The notes under the pieces: model-generated
Told to the model about the DNA's origin: nothing
Seen by the model: only the letters and a program-made list of their open reading frames with translations
The model's database searches: none
Source of the DNA: Ralstonia pickettii
GTDB lineage: Bacteria; Pseudomonadota; Gammaproteobacteria; Burkholderiales; Burkholderiaceae
Assembly (NCBI RefSeq): GCF_016466415.2
Contig: NZ_CP066771.1
Span: forward strand, 186,001 to 250,000
Direction of reading: 5' to 3'
DNA length: 64,000 bases
Made by a program: the position numbers and the translations under genes
Shown: positions 63,576-64,000 of the stretch, piece by piece
How the letters are laid out: every line of letters starts with the position of its first letter
How positions within the stretch are numbered: position 1 is the stretch's first letter

Positions 63576-64000
63576 ATGACCATGCTCTCTTTCCGACACT
63601 TCCGCGCCGCGCTGTTCGCCATGCTGGCCGTCGCCGTGCTGGCGCTCGCGGCGTGCAGCGACAAGCCCGCCTTCAAGAACCTCGACATCACCGGATCCAA
63701 AAGCTTCGGCACCGATTTCTCGTTGACCGATCACACCGGCAAGCGCCGCACGCTCGAAGATTTCCGCGGCAAGGTCGTCGTCATGTTTTTCGGTTACACG
63801 CATTGCCCCGATGTCTGCCCGACCACGCTGGCTGAACTGCGCGCCGTGATGGAGACCCTCGGCAAGGATGCCGACCGCGTCCAGGTGCTGTTCGTCACCG
63901 TCGACCCGGAGCGTGACACGCAAGACCTGCTGGCCAAGTACGCGCCCGCATTCGATCCGCGCTTCATCGGCCTGCGTCCGGCCAATGAGGCAGAACTGAA
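63576..64000 (+). CDS. SCO family copper chaperone, lipoprotein (3' end cut)
   Basis: The visible 141 residues start with a lipoprotein signal (lipobox near LALAAC), then DFSLTDHTGKRRTLEDFRGK and the copper site CxxxC in GYTHCPDVCPTTLAEL, followed by FVTVDPERDT. The gene continues beyond the window, so the distal histidine is not seen. It should help copper insertion at the CuA centre of CtaC. It ends the cox assembly operon. Confidence 0.95.
   Translation, partial: MTMLSFRHFRAALFAMLAVAVLALAACSDKPAFKNLDITGSKSFGTDFSLTDHTGKRRTLEDFRGKVVVMFFGYTHCPDVCPTTLAELRAVMETLGKDADRVQVLFVTVDPERDTQDLLAKYAPAFDPRFIGLRPANEAEL

Overview
The window looks like a chromosomal segment of a Ralstonia-type betaproteobacterium (Burkholderiales). 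The reasons are high GC content with strong third-position GC, the caa3-like cox operon order (ctaC-ctaD-small protein-ctaG-DUF2970-ctaE, DUF2909, SURF1, ctaA, ctaB, SCO), the proteobacterial-type gshA followed by gshB and a permease-less PTS, the torF-glnK-amtB unit, and the dctA/dctB/dctD locus. A siderophore gene pair resembling rhizoferrin loci fits the published production of S,S-rhizoferrin by Ralstonia pickettii. I cannot fix the species without a search. I see no rRNA, tRNA, CRISPR array, insertion sequence, phage or integrase: this is core chromosome with a few accessory islands.

Layout. 1-6.4 kb: patatin, glutathione peroxidase, a ferritin-like protein, rfaE2, then SPOR protein/coaX/birA on the minus strand. 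6.6-11.5 kb: an MCE-type lipid ABC transporter (STAS-permease fusion, ATPase, MlaD-like protein, lipoprotein) and a VanZ-like protein. 11.5-17.5 kb: NIS siderophore synthetase plus MFS exporter under a probable Fur promoter, a 46-residue ORF with a perfect Shine-Dalgarno, and a Tat-exported phospholipase C. 17.8-18.3 kb: a small secreted tandem-repeat protein. 18.4-24.4 kb: lipA, lipB, a DUF2917/LysR divergent pair, a DUF493 protein, a D-Ala-D-Ala carboxypeptidase, a hydrolase and a 2Fe-2S ferredoxin. 24.7-29.7 kb: sigma-54-controlled dctA with its two-component system dctBD. 29.7-36 kb: DUF2278, TlpA-like, macrodomain, lipoprotein, LysE, ComM-like ATPase, a membrane protein and ubiK.

36.2-39.2 kb: a sigma-54 promoter followed by torF-type porin, glnK and amtB (nitrogen scavenging). 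39.2-39.6 kb: a possible small RNA with a CU-rich hairpin loop. 39.6-44.5 kb: gshA, gshB, EIIA(Man), HPr and Enzyme I. 44.6-45.7 kb: bfd and bfr with a Fur-like site. 45.7-49 kb (minus strand): gpmA, ctpA and a ThiF/MoeB-family protein. 49.1-54 kb: rhodanese, grxC, secB, gpsA, trmL, comF and a BioC-like methyltransferase. 54.2-64 kb: a decayed DUF2244 gene and then the complete aa3/caa3 oxidase structural, heme A and copper-assembly operon, cut by the window end inside a SCO gene.

Most of the window is ordinary housekeeping. The points most worth a second look are the nonsense-interrupted DUF2244 pseudogene in front of ctaC, the DPYTQGA repeat protein, the Fur-controlled siderophore locus with its neighbouring micro-ORF, the small-RNA candidate between amtB and gshA, and the SCO-like membrane thioredoxin inside the cox operon. 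I do not see a clearly new multi-gene system.
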